The notes under the pieces were generated by a model that was not told the origin of the DNA, did no database searches, and saw only the letters and a program-made list of their open reading frames with translations. DNA of 16,625 nucleotides from Rhizobiaceae bacterium UBA1291 (GTDB lineage Bacteria; Pseudomonadota; Alphaproteobacteria; Rhizobiales; Rhizobiaceae): NCBI GenBank assembly GCA_002307905.1, contig DBUL01000164.1, positions 1,334-17,958 on the forward strand. Direction: 5' to 3'. How positions within the stretch are numbered: position 1 is the first letter of the stretch; every line of letters begins with the position of its first letter. The position numbers were made by a program, and so were the translations under genes. Shown here piece after piece: positions 1 through 7,248 of this stretch.

Positions 1-1030
1 TCCACAGGATGCCGTCGATGTCGTCATCGCCGAGGTCGTAATTGTAGAGCGCCTTGTAGGCCTTTTTCATTTCAGCCCGCAGGTCGTATTGGAAGACGTC
101 GGGATGCAGGAGGTTGGCGAGCCACATCCAGGTCAGCGGGCTTTCCTGGCTCGGCGGATCCCAGCGATAGCCACCGAGCGGCATCTTGTAGACCTTTTTC
201 TCCTGCGCGGCTTTGGTCAGCGACAGGATCGGATCGTTGTAGATCCGGTCGATACCGAGCTTGGCTTCGAAGCTGTTGAGCAGGATGACGTCCGGGTTCC
301 ATTCGGCGATCTGCTCGGGGCTGATCGTCGTGCCGTTGCCCTCGACCGAGTCCGAGGCGTTCACCCCGCCGACCAGCTCAATCTGCCAGGCGCTGTAATT
401 GCCCTTGTTGCCGGAGGCGGTCAGGTTCTCGAGCGCGCGGCCGAGATAGAGCACCTTTGGGCGCTTGTCGGCCGGGATGGCCTTGGCCTTCTCCGTCATC
501 TCCTGGGCGACCGTGTCGCGCCAGCCGTTGATCGCGGCCGCTCGCTCGGGCTTGCCCATCGCGGTTGCGACCATTTCCTGGTAGTCGCGGGTCTTCTCTT
601 CGGTGCCGTAGGAAATAAGCGCGACGTTCAGCCCCGCATTGCTGATCGGGTCGACGAGGTCGGCGCCGTAGTCGGCCCACTGGATGACCAGTTCCGGATT
701 GGTCGCCGCCAGTTCCTCGACATTCGGGATGAAGTTCGGCGCGGTGATGTCGGAGGGAATGTCCTTGGCTTCCGGGAAGATCCTGCCCAGCACGCCCTCG
801 ACGATCGCGCTCTTGGCGGTCGGGTTCATGCCGACCAGCCTCGAGGTGCCGCCGTCCATGGCGATGATGGTCGAGGCCATCGGGATCGGGATCGAGGCGA
901 TGCGCTCGGCCGCCTTCGGCAGCGTGACGGTGCGCCCCGCCTGGTCCGTCAGCGTAATCGGATCGGCGAGCGCTGCACTGGAAAGGCCGATGACGGCTGC
1001 CAGGCTGAGGGGAAGACGATGAGGGGACAT
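1..1030 (-). CDS. ABC transporter substrate-binding protein, iron-complex/cobalamin type (partial, C-terminus off left edge)
   Basis: Periplasmic solute-binding protein of the FepB/BtuF-like superfamily (Peripla_BP_2 fold), which captures iron-siderophore, heme or corrinoid complexes for an inner-membrane permease. The visible 343 codons begin with a Sec-type signal peptide: basic start, hydrophobic core, and a likely cleavage after Ala-Leu-Ala near residue 22. The mature start follows the family pattern, with ITLTDQAGRTVTLPKAAERI and then IPIPMASTIIAMDGG. The usual central block (PNVEELAATNPELVI, about residues 103-117) and the later EQIAEWNPDVILLNS block are present. The ATG at 1030 is chosen because the signal peptide follows it directly. 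The reading frame is open to the left edge, so the C-terminal lobe is incomplete, and permease and ATPase genes would be expected beyond the edge. The substrate cannot be told from the sequence. The family call is confident; the ligand is unknown. Confidence 0.85.
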   Translation of the reverse strand, partial: MSPHRLPLSLAAVIGLSSAALADPITLTDQAGRTVTLPKAAERIASIPIPMASTIIAMDGGTSRLVGMNPTAKSAIVEGVLGRIFPEAKDIPSDITAPNFIPNVEELAATNPELVIQWADYGADLVDPISNAGLNVALISYGTEEKTRDYQEMVATAMGKPERAAAINGWRDTVAQEMTEKAKAIPADKRPKVLYLGRALENLTASGNKGNYSAWQIELVGGVNASDSVEGNGTTISPEQIAEWNPDVILLNSFEAKLGIDRIYNDPILSLTKAAQEKKVYKMPLGGYRWDPPSQESPLTWMWLANLLHPDVFQYDLRAEMKKAYKALYNYDLGDDDIDGILW

Positions 1031-1469
1031 CGGAAGCCTTTCGCAAAAGTGGACTGTATAAGTCATAATTTATGCGCTCAAATTGCAAACATGAACATAC
1101 TTGTCAAGATATGATCTGGGCTCCCCCACTATGAATTTGTGGGTATCGAGGCGACCGGTTAGAGGGGAGTAAGCCGTGCTGCGGCTGCACCGGCGAACTC
1201 CCAACGGTTGCTTGTGTGGACCCCTGGCAGCCTGTCAAAGACGTGCCCAATGACCTGTTCAAAAAGGCGCCCGGCAAGCGGGATCTGCCCTCCATCAAGG
1301 CCCAGAGGCCGCCTCCTGGCGTGATGCCGCCGTGCGGGATCTGTTCGAGGATACTCAAACAGGGTTCGCTGATGCGTCAATGATCCCTTAACGGATGCCT
1401 GCTACATCTTGCAGGTCTGAATGGATCCGGTTGTGATCCCGCGTGGCATGAGGGCTGGTTCAGGACACG
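1031..1469. other. Intergenic stretch with no supported gene; AT-rich leader plus an unexplained GC-rich part
   Basis: The first 80 bp upstream of the binding-protein gene are clearly AT-richer than the surroundings and hold a perfect short palindrome, CATAA-T-TTATG (1064-1074). It lies inside a wider imperfect repeat at 1058-1073 and could be an operator, but it matches no regulator site I can name. A TTGACA hexamer (minus strand, 1107-1102) has no good -10 at 17-18 bp. From about 1145 to 1380 the DNA is GC-rich and partly open in several frames on both strands. None of these frames has a start with a ribosome-binding site or a domain I recognise. A decayed gene or element end is possible but unproven. 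Confidence 0.4.
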
Positions 1470-3452
1470 GTGCTTTCGATCTTCCTGCCACCTTGCGGAT
1501 CGCCTATGACCCTCGTGCCCCATGGCCGCCACCTGGCGGCGGAAGCGATCCTCGGATCTCACAGCGATGCCGTCGAGCCTTCGCCCGAAGCGATGCGCGA
1601 GGGCATGGCGCGCGCGTTCCAGCCGATCATCCGCGGCTTCCTCGTCCCCGTCATCGTCTTCTATCTGGTTATCAGCATCCCGCATGTCTTGCTTCGATCG
1701 CCTGCGGACGCAGCCCTGCTGGCTTCATTGTCGGCATCGACGGCTGCGGCCGCGCTCTATCTTCGCTGGTCGCTGCGGCTGGAGGAGGCGAGCTTCGCCC
1801 GGCTCGAGTTGATCGGCGTGAGCGTGCTGATGCTGATCTATCTGAACACCTGCGCCGTGCTCTATGTCGATTTTCACCCGTCGAACCTGATCTATTTCCT
1901 GTTGTTGATGATGCTGGCCTCGACGGTCGGGATCAGTATGCGCGTGGTGGCGGGTGTCAGCGTGATGACACTGACCACCATGCTGGTGCTCGCTTATCTC
2001 CTCGGCAGGGAGCCCTTCTTCTACTTTTCCTTCGTCAGTCTTGCCGGGGCTTTCAGTGCGATCGGGCTCGCCATCTTGATGCGCGGCGCGATCTCGAAAG
2101 CGGTCTGTTCGCGCCTGCTCGCGGAGCGGCTGCGGGAACGTGCCGAGTTGCAGGCCGATTTCGACGCGCTGACCGGCCTGCCCAATCGCCGCAGTTTTTT
2201 CGCCACCCTCGAACAGTGGATTGGCGGCGATCCAGTGCCGAGCGCCAGCGTTCAGGTTGGCATTGTCGATCTCGACGGTTTCAAGCCGGTCAACGATCTC
2301 TATGGCCATGCAGTGGGCGACGACCTGCTGGTCGAGGTCGGCCGCCGAATCCGCCGTGCTTGTCCACCTGACTGTCTGGTCGCGCGGCTCGGCGGCGATG
2401 AGTTCGCGATAGCTGCCAAACTGCCGCTCTCCGAGGACGGGTTGATCCATCTCGGCTCATCGATCTGCGACACGTTGCGACGACCTTTCGTCATTGCCGA
2501 CATCGCTATCTCGATCTCCGGATCTGTCGGCTTCGCCCGCTACCCTGCCAACGGTGACACGGTACGGCAGATCTACGAGCGGGCCGATCATGCCCTCTAC
2601 CAGGCCAAGCGCGCGACCCGCGGCGACGTGGTTGTCTTCTCCGAGCGCCACGAGGCGGAAATGAACGATTTTGGACGGATCGAGCAGACGCTGCGCGGCA
2701 GCGATCTCGTCAAGGAACTCTCCGTCGTCTTCCAGCCGCAATTCGACCTCATGCGGCAGCGCGTATCGGGCTTTGAGGCGTTAGCGCGCTGGGACAGCTG
2801 CACGCTTGGCAAGGTGAGCCCGGACCTGTTCATTGCGGCAGCAGAACGCACCGGGTTAATGGAGCGCGTTACGGGGATCCTGCTCGAGAAGGCGCTCGCC
2901 GCCGCCGTGACCTGGCCCGCCGAGGTTTCGCTTTCCTTCAACCTCTCGGCGCTCGACCTCGTGTCGAACCGCTCGATCGGCAATATTTGCCGCATCGTCC
3001 GCGACAGCGGCATCGACCCAGAGCGGCTGGCCTTCGAGATCACCGAGACGGTGGTGATGACCGACTTCGAGCGGGCGCGGGATTCGCTCGTCGTGCTTGC
3101 CGGCATGGGCTGCCGGATCGCGCTCGATGATTTCGGTTCGGGTTATTCGAGCTTTGCCTATATCCACCGTTTCCCGCTGCACCGGATCAAGACCGATCGC
3201 TGCTTCGTCACCCGTCTTGCGGAGGACGATGCCATCGGTCACACCATATTAAGGGCGATCGCCGATCTCTCGGCCAATATCGGCGTGGAATGCCTGGCGG
3301 AGGGGGTCGAGACGCAAGAGGAACTGCGAACCGTGCGTTCGGCGGGCATCCGTTATGTGCAGGGTTATCTGTTCGGCAAGCCGATGAGTGCAGCCGAGGC
3401 GAGCGAACGTCTCGCCGGTGGAGCCGCAGACCACGCGCATCAGGCCGGCTGA
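1470..3452 (+). CDS. Membrane-bound GGDEF-EAL protein (cyclic-di-GMP synthesis/degradation)
   Basis: Predicted bifunctional cyclic-di-GMP enzyme of 660 aa. An N-terminal membrane region with about five or six hydrophobic segments (roughly residues 55-210) is followed by a GGDEF domain. That domain has DFDALTGLPNRRSFF near 230, DLDGFKPVNDLYGHAVGDD near 268, and an intact RLGGDEF near 306-312. The EAL domain has FEALARW (about 433-439), FNLSAL, FEITETV, ALDDFGSGYSS, IKTDRCF, LAEGVET and QGYLFGKP, so the usual metal and substrate residues appear present and both activities are plausible. The inhibitory I-site RxxD expected five residues before GGDEF is not seen; Pro-Pro-Asp-Cys occupies that place. 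The start is GTG 1470 with a weak AGGA ahead; ATG 1506 in the same frame is a real alternative. It stands alone, with no response-regulator or PAS domain. Confidence 0.9.
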   Translation: MLSIFLPPCGSPMTLVPHGRHLAAEAILGSHSDAVEPSPEAMREGMARAFQPIIRGFLVPVIVFYLVISIPHVLLRSPADAALLASLSASTAAAALYLRWSLRLEEASFARLELIGVSVLMLIYLNTCAVLYVDFHPSNLIYFLLLMMLASTVGISMRVVAGVSVMTLTTMLVLAYLLGREPFFYFSFVSLAGAFSAIGLAILMRGAISKAVCSRLLAERLRERAELQADFDALTGLPNRRSFFATLEQWIGGDPVPSASVQVGIVDLDGFKPVNDLYGHAVGDDLLVEVGRRIRRACPPDCLVARLGGDEFAIAAKLPLSEDGLIHLGSSICDTLRRPFVIADIAISISGSVGFARYPANGDTVRQIYERADHALYQAKRATRGDVVVFSERHEAEMNDFGRIEQTLRGSDLVKELSVVFQPQFDLMRQRVSGFEALARWDSCTLGKVSPDLFIAAAERTGLMERVTGILLEKALAAAVTWPAEVSLSFNLSALDLVSNRSIGNICRIVRDSGIDPERLAFEITETVVMTDFERARDSLVVLAGMGCRIALDDFGSGYSSFAYIHRFPLHRIKTDRCFVTRLAEDDAIGHTILRAIADLSANIGVECLAEGVETQEELRTVRSAGIRYVQGYLFGKPMSAAEASERLAGGAADHAHQAG

Positions 3453-3498
3453 ACCGGTCGCCGGAACGTGTCCGCCGGCCGGCATCTTCGCACCGCAT

Positions 3499-3522
3499 CA
3501 TGTCTCCCGGCAGAGAGACATG
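3499..3522. terminator. Hairpin between converging genes (possible two-way terminator)
   Basis: A perfect 8-bp inverted repeat, CATGTCTC (3499-3506) and GAGACATG (3515-3522), with an 8-base loop. It sits in the 84-bp gap where the GGDEF-EAL gene and sqr converge, which is where a bidirectional terminator would be expected. There is no T-run on either side, so intrinsic termination would be weak. The call rests on position and symmetry only. Confidence 0.4.
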
Positions 3523-3536
3523 CGCCAGCGGAACGG

Positions 3537-4823
3537 TCAGTCGTCGAATTTGACGGCCTTCAGCTTGTCGATGCCGAGAACCTGCAGCGCCAGCTTCTCG
3601 TAGAAGGGCTCGGAATGGCCGCTCTTGATCTTGTGCAGGAAGTATTTCTCGAAGCCGATCTTGGCGGCATGCACCCACTTGCCCTCGGACGCCCAGTTGA
3701 CGTTGCGCGGCGGAATCTGCGGCTGGGCCACGAAGGCGATGCCCCCGTCGCCGAAGTCGGCGAGGCAGACCGCATTCCAGGTGCCCTGGGCATTGGGTTT
3801 TTCGCCGTTGACGAGGCGGGTAATGTTCTTGGCGGTCGCCGTCACCATGCTCTCGATCATGAAGCCGGTCTTCGGCACGCCCACAGGAACCGGCGTCTTG
3901 CCGGTCGGAGCAATGGCGATGCAGACGCCGACGGCGAAGATGTTCGGGTACTGGCCGTTCTGCTGGTGCTTGTCGACCAGGATGAAGCCCCGCGGATTGG
4001 TCAGCCCCTCGATATCGCGCACCGCTTCCACGCCGCGGAAGGCAGGCAGCATCATCGTGTAGGTTGACGGCACCTCATGGATGGTCTTGGTCGAGCCGTC
4101 CTCGTTGACCTCCTCGACCGTCACCTTGTCGGCCTCGAATTTCTGGACCTTGGAATTGCAGATCCACTTGATATGCTTGGAACGCATCGCGCTTTCCAGC
4201 AGGCCCTTGGTGTCGCCGACGCCGTCGAGGCCGAGATGGCCGATATACGGTTCCGAAGTGACGAAGGTCATCGGCACCCTGTCGCGCACCTTGGCGTCGC
4301 GCAGCGCCTTTTCCAGGATGAAGGCGAATTCATAGGCCGGACCGTAGCAGGATGCACCCTGGACCGCGCCGATGACCACCGGGCCGGGATTGGCGACCAG
4401 CTTTTCGAAAGCGGTCTTGGCCGAGAGCGCATGGTCGATGTGGCAGACCGACTGGGTGTTGGCTTCCGGGCCGAAGCCGGGGATTTCGTCGAAGGCGAGT
4501 TCCGGGCCGGTGGCGATCACGAGATAGTCGTAGTCGACGGACGTACCGTCAGTCAGTTCGATGCGGCTTTCGGCGGCATGCAGCCGTTTGGCGCCCTGCG
4601 GGTAGAGCCCGATATTGCGCTTCTTGCAGGCCGGCTCCAGGTCGACCTCGATGCTGTCCCGGTCGCGCCAGCCGACGGCCACCCAGGGATTGGACGGCAC
4701 GAAGGAATATTTCGAGCCCTTGTTGATGATGCTCACCTTGTCGCTGGACGACAGGCTATCTCTGAGTTCGTAGGCCATGATGGTGCCGCCGAGACCGGCA
4801 CCGAGAACGACGACATGCGCCAT
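3537..4823 (-). CDS. sqr: Sulfide:quinone oxidoreductase (FAD-dependent)
   Basis: Peripheral membrane flavoprotein that oxidises sulfide and passes electrons to the quinone pool, either for energy or to detoxify sulfide. The 428-aa protein opens with the FAD-binding Rossmann motif VVLGAGLGGTIMAYEL (about residues 5-20) and has the second dinucleotide stretch YDYLVIATG near 98-106. The three cysteines expected of SQR are present: Cys127 (SVCHIDHA), Cys159 (GASCYGPAYEF) and Cys353 (AVCLADFGD). A further FAD contact is IFAVGVC near 295-301. The amphipathic C-terminal part (about 380-428) fits membrane attachment. ATG 4823 follows a GGGAGG Shine-Dalgarno at a good distance. An in-frame upstream ATG (4931) is rejected because it would place the promoter elements inside the gene. 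The SQR subtype is not assigned. It is a single-gene unit with an FNR/FixK-type promoter. Confidence 0.9.
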   Translation of the reverse strand: MAHVVVLGAGLGGTIMAYELRDSLSSSDKVSIINKGSKYSFVPSNPWVAVGWRDRDSIEVDLEPACKKRNIGLYPQGAKRLHAAESRIELTDGTSVDYDYLVIATGPELAFDEIPGFGPEANTQSVCHIDHALSAKTAFEKLVANPGPVVIGAVQGASCYGPAYEFAFILEKALRDAKVRDRVPMTFVTSEPYIGHLGLDGVGDTKGLLESAMRSKHIKWICNSKVQKFEADKVTVEEVNEDGSTKTIHEVPSTYTMMLPAFRGVEAVRDIEGLTNPRGFILVDKHQQNGQYPNIFAVGVCIAIAPTGKTPVPVGVPKTGFMIESMVTATAKNITRLVNGEKPNAQGTWNAVCLADFGDGGIAFVAQPQIPPRNVNWASEGKWVHAAKIGFEKYFLHKIKSGHSEPFYEKLALQVLGIDKLKAVKFDD

Positions 4824-4861
4824 GAAGCAACCTCCCATTTGCTGTAAAATATATGAGAAGT

Positions 4862-4867
4862 AGTATG
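4862..4867 (-). promoter_or_regulatory. Putative -10 element of sqr
   Basis: On the minus strand this reads CATACT (4 of 6 to TATAAT). It lies exactly 22 bp downstream of the FNR/FixK-type box at 4890-4903. That matches the class II FNR geometry (box centred near -41.5) and predicts transcription starting near 4855, about 32 bp before the ATG. Confidence 0.5.
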
Positions 4868-4881
4868 TACGAAGTTTCGTA
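4868..4881. promoter_or_regulatory. Inverted repeat in the sqr promoter spacer (possible repressor operator)
   Basis: TACGAA-GT-TTCGTA is a perfect 6-bp inverted repeat with a 2-base centre. It abuts the putative -10 and lies between it and the FNR/FixK-type box. A repressor dimer bound here would block polymerase. In alphaproteobacteria, sulfide-oxidation genes are known to be repressed by ArsR-family sulfide sensors (BigR/SqrR). Linking this repeat to such a regulator is only inference, and no such regulator gene is in the window. Confidence 0.4.
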
Positions 4882-4889
4882 GATATAAT

Positions 4890-4903
4890 TTGATTTACGT
4901 CAA
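4890..4903. promoter_or_regulatory. FNR/FixK-type activator box upstream of sqr
   Basis: TTGAT-TTAC-GTCAA fits the TTGAY-N4-RTCAA consensus of FNR/FnrL/FixK/DNR regulators in all fixed positions. It lies 67-80 bp upstream of the sqr start codon and 22 bp from a plausible -10, the class II activator distance. It would raise sqr expression at low oxygen (or with nitric oxide, if a DNR-type protein binds). Confidence 0.7.
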
Positions 4904-4966
4904 GTCCGCCAAAATTATTATCTGCCTTCACATGGGCGGATCAAAGCCGCGATTGCTGTGCCGATT

Positions 4967-6109
4967 TCAGCCGGGCAGGTTCGGCCGCACGCGGCTCTGC
5001 GGGAGCAATTCGCTGGCGATGGTCAGGGCGATAAGCGACAGCGGCACCGCCAGCACCGCGCCGATTGCGCCCCACATCCAGGTCCAGAAGATGATCGCGA
5101 CGAAGATCATGAAGGGGTTGATCTCCAGTCGGCGCCCCATGACCGCCGGCGTGACCAGGTTTTCAATGATCGAATGCACGGTGAAAAAGCCGATCGCGGG
5201 TGCAAGCGCCAAGAGCAGTCCATCATGGATCAGCAAACCGGCGATCGCCAGCGAAAGCGTCATTATGGCGATGCCGAGATAGGGCACGAAGCTCGACAGG
5301 AAAGCAAACAGGCCCCACAGCGCGGGCATGGGCAGGCCGCCGATCCAGGCGATCAGCGTCATTATCACGCCCGTCGCGGCGTAGAGGAGCGTGGCGGTGG
5401 CGAAATAGAAACCGAGCGCCTGCTCGATCGAATTCAGGATGCGAATCGCCGAAAGCCGCCGGGCGCGATCGTTGAACGCGATGATCAGCGCGCGCCTGAG
5501 CGCCAGGCGGCTGCCGAGGAAGAAGACAAGCGCGCCAAAGAAGATCATGCCTTGCACCAGGGCCGGCGTCACGCGGTTCGCCAGTGTCGAAAGCACGGTG
5601 CCCATGTTCTCGATCAGCGCTTCCGGGGTCAGCGGGCCGGAACGGAAGGTGGCGGCGCTGATGTTCAGCCATTCGAAGCGCTCAAGATAGGGCAGCACCC
5701 GCTCGATGGTGCGCTCGATCATGCCGGGGGCTGCGCCCGCCAGCTCGGCAAGCGGTGCCGCCAGCGTATTGGCGATGAAGAACAGGAGCAGGGCGAAAAG
5801 CGAGGTGAGAATCACCGCCGTCGCCATCGGCGGAATCCCGAGCGCACCGAGGCGGTCGGCCGCGACCCCGAGGATCAGGCCGATGACGATGGCGAGCGTG
5901 ATCGGCATCAGCACGCTGGACGCAAGATAGACCGCGGCGACGGCGAGGATGAGGAAGATCCCGATCACGGCCCAGATCAGCGTAAGATCAAGCGCGGTCT
6001 TGCGCACCTTGATGCGGTGGGGTGTCTTGCGGCGCGCCCGTTCGGTGGCCCAGGCGGCGTTCTCCATCGCCTCCCGGCGTGTTTCCGACCCCTTCGCCCT
6101 GCCATTCAT
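4967..6109 (-). CDS. AI-2E family transporter-like membrane protein (PerM/TqsA family)
   Basis: Integral inner-membrane protein of the AI-2E/PerM family (PF01594), whose members include the E. coli AI-2 exporter TqsA and Na+/H+ antiporter-like proteins. The 380 aa (usual family length about 350-380) show paired hydrophobic segments near the N-terminus, a long hydrophilic middle part, and C-terminal membrane segments. The family signature region reads LSSFVPYLGIAI, then FFTVHSIIENLVTPAVMGRRLEINP. The charged N-terminus (MNGRAKGSETRREAM) precedes the first segment. ATG 6109 has GGGGAT about 9 bases upstream and is preferred. ATG 6067 has GGAGG only 2 bases away, which is too close. The substrate cannot be inferred; annotation as an autoinducer exporter would be too specific. 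Confidence 0.85.
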   Translation of the reverse strand: MNGRAKGSETRREAMENAAWATERARRKTPHRIKVRKTALDLTLIWAVIGIFLILAVAAVYLASSVLMPITLAIVIGLILGVAADRLGALGIPPMATAVILTSLFALLLFFIANTLAAPLAELAGAAPGMIERTIERVLPYLERFEWLNISAATFRSGPLTPEALIENMGTVLSTLANRVTPALVQGMIFFGALVFFLGSRLALRRALIIAFNDRARRLSAIRILNSIEQALGFYFATATLLYAATGVIMTLIAWIGGLPMPALWGLFAFLSSFVPYLGIAIMTLSLAIAGLLIHDGLLLALAPAIGFFTVHSIIENLVTPAVMGRRLEINPFMIFVAIIFWTWMWGAIGAVLAVPLSLIALTIASELLPQSRVRPNLPG

Positions 6110-6311
6110 TTCGAAAATCCCCGATACATCTGCGCCACAACGCGGAAGTGGGCGGAGTGTTCCATCGGGGATGGCAGCGGCGATGCGTCCGGCTTCGCAA
6201 CGGGCGGCCGGCCCCCAGAATAAGGGCCGCGCCGTTGCCACGGCACAGCCACCAATTCATCAACATCCGGGGTCGTATCACCGGCGCGTCATTGCAGTGA
6301 TCGGACAATCA

Positions 6312-7154
6312 TCAGACCTTTGCGCGCCAGGCTGTCTGGCCCGTGAGTGCGTGCATTCCGGCCAGATAATGCTCTTCCGAGGTCGACCATCTGAGGCGTG
6401 CATATTCTTCCACATCCGGCCCCACCACGTAGCGCAAGCGCTGGGAGCCATCGTTCGCTGCGGTATGGATCGCCTCGACCACCGACTGCTCCGCCGTCGA
6501 GGGAAAGGGATAGTCGACCATCGACTGCAGGGCGTGGTCGAAATAGGCTTGGTAGCCGGCCGGTACCGGCGCCGCCTGCGATGCCGCCATGCCGGTGCCG
6601 ACGAAGTTGGTGGCCAGCATCGCGCCGGGTTCGATCAGCTTGACGCGGACATTCTGCGATTCCAGCTCGTAGGACAGCGATTCCGTCAGGCCTTCCACGG
6701 CCTGTTTCGAGGCGACATAGATCGACAGCAGCGGCACTGCGGCGATGCCCACGCCGGAGCTCACATTGACGATCGCGCCGCCGCCACGCCGGCGCAGATG
6801 CGGCAGGGCCTGGCGGATCACGTTCATCGTGCCGAAGACATTGGTCTCGAAGATGCGATGGATCGCTTCGTCCGGCGTCGCCTCGAAGACCGACACCATG
6901 GTGATGCCGGCATTGTTGACGACGGCGTCGAGTCCGCCGAAGCGGTCGACGCCGGCCGCGATCGCCGCGGCGATGCTGGCAGTGTCGACGACGTCGAGGG
7001 CGGCTTCCAGTATCCGTTCGGGATATTCACTCGCCAGCGTGCCGTCCGGCTTGCGCATGGTGGCGATCACGTTCCAGCCGTTTGCGGCGAAGTGTCGGGC
7101 GGTCATCTTTCCGAGGCCCGACGAGCAGCCGGTAATGAGAATGGTCTTGGTCAT
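6312..7154 (-). CDS. Short-chain dehydrogenase/reductase (SDR)
   Basis: NAD(P)-dependent oxidoreductase of the classical SDR family, 280 aa, soluble and cytoplasmic. The cofactor motif TGCSSGLG is at residues 8-15, NNAG at 80-83, a catalytic serine in NVSSG near 132, and the catalytic Tyr146 and Lys150 in YVASK. The C-terminal stretch after residue 180 (LIEPGAM and on) is the variable substrate-binding part. ATG 7154 follows AGGAG at a proper distance. It is divergent from the AraC-type regulator at 7249 with a 94-bp shared control region, a layout that often means the regulator controls the enzyme. The substrate is unknown; members of this subgroup are usually annotated only as oxidoreductases. 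Confidence 0.9.
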   Translation of the reverse strand: MTKTILITGCSSGLGKMTARHFAANGWNVIATMRKPDGTLASEYPERILEAALDVVDTASIAAAIAAGVDRFGGLDAVVNNAGITMVSVFEATPDEAIHRIFETNVFGTMNVIRQALPHLRRRGGGAIVNVSSGVGIAAVPLLSIYVASKQAVEGLTESLSYELESQNVRVKLIEPGAMLATNFVGTGMAASQAAPVPAGYQAYFDHALQSMVDYPFPSTAEQSVVEAIHTAANDGSQRLRYVVGPDVEEYARLRWSTSEEHYLAGMHALTGQTAWRAKV

Positions 7155-7210
7155 GTGCTTGGCTCCTTTTTGGTTGCCAGGCTTGACTAGCGTGCCTGAA
7201 TGCTCTTTTC

Positions 7211-7216
7211 TATAAT
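7211..7216 (+). promoter_or_regulatory. TATAAT-like -10 element in the SDR/AraC divergent region
   Basis: A perfect TATAAT hexamer in an AT-rich patch 32 bp upstream of the AraC-type gene. The nearest good -35 (TTGACT, 7183-7188) is 22 bp away, too far for a standard sigma-70 promoter, so a poor -35 and activator dependence are likely. The same patch could serve the opposite gene, because it lies in the middle of a 94-bp divergent region. Confidence 0.35.
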
Positions 7217-7248
7217 TCAAAGTCCGAATTTCATTATGGATCGTCCCG

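Noticed and set aside
1102..1107. TTGACA (minus strand) as the -35 of the binding-protein gene.
   Set aside because: No acceptable -10 lies 16-18 bp downstream; the best TA-rich hexamers are about 29 bp away.
89..1114. Plus-strand open frame (341 codons) opposite the ABC binding-protein gene.
   Set aside because: Antisense shadow; the minus strand encodes a signal peptide and conserved binding-protein blocks.
1421..2371. Alternative plus-strand frame inside the GGDEF-EAL gene.
   Set aside because: Arg-rich out-of-frame reading; the chosen frame carries GGDEF and EAL motifs across its whole length.
4824..4931. N-terminal extension of sqr by 36 codons to an upstream ATG (4931).
   Set aside because: The extension is AT-rich and non-conserved in character, lies over the FNR box and -10, and the ATG at 4823 has GGGAGG and starts directly with the FAD-binding motif.
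4958..6223. Long plus-strand open frame (421 codons) opposite the AI-2E-type gene.
   Set aside because: The protein is a low-complexity Arg/Asp/Gly/Gln/His-rich sequence typical of the antisense of GC-rich membrane genes; the opposite strand has clear helices and family motifs.
5949..7190. Long plus-strand open frame (413 codons) opposite the SDR gene.
   Set aside because: Shadow frame rich in Arg/His/Gly without domains; the minus-strand SDR has all catalytic motifs and a ribosome site.
7183..7216. TTGACT and TATAAT as a standard sigma-70 promoter for the AraC-type gene.
   Set aside because: The spacing is 22 bp, well outside the normal 16-18 bp; only the -10-like element is kept, at low confidence.
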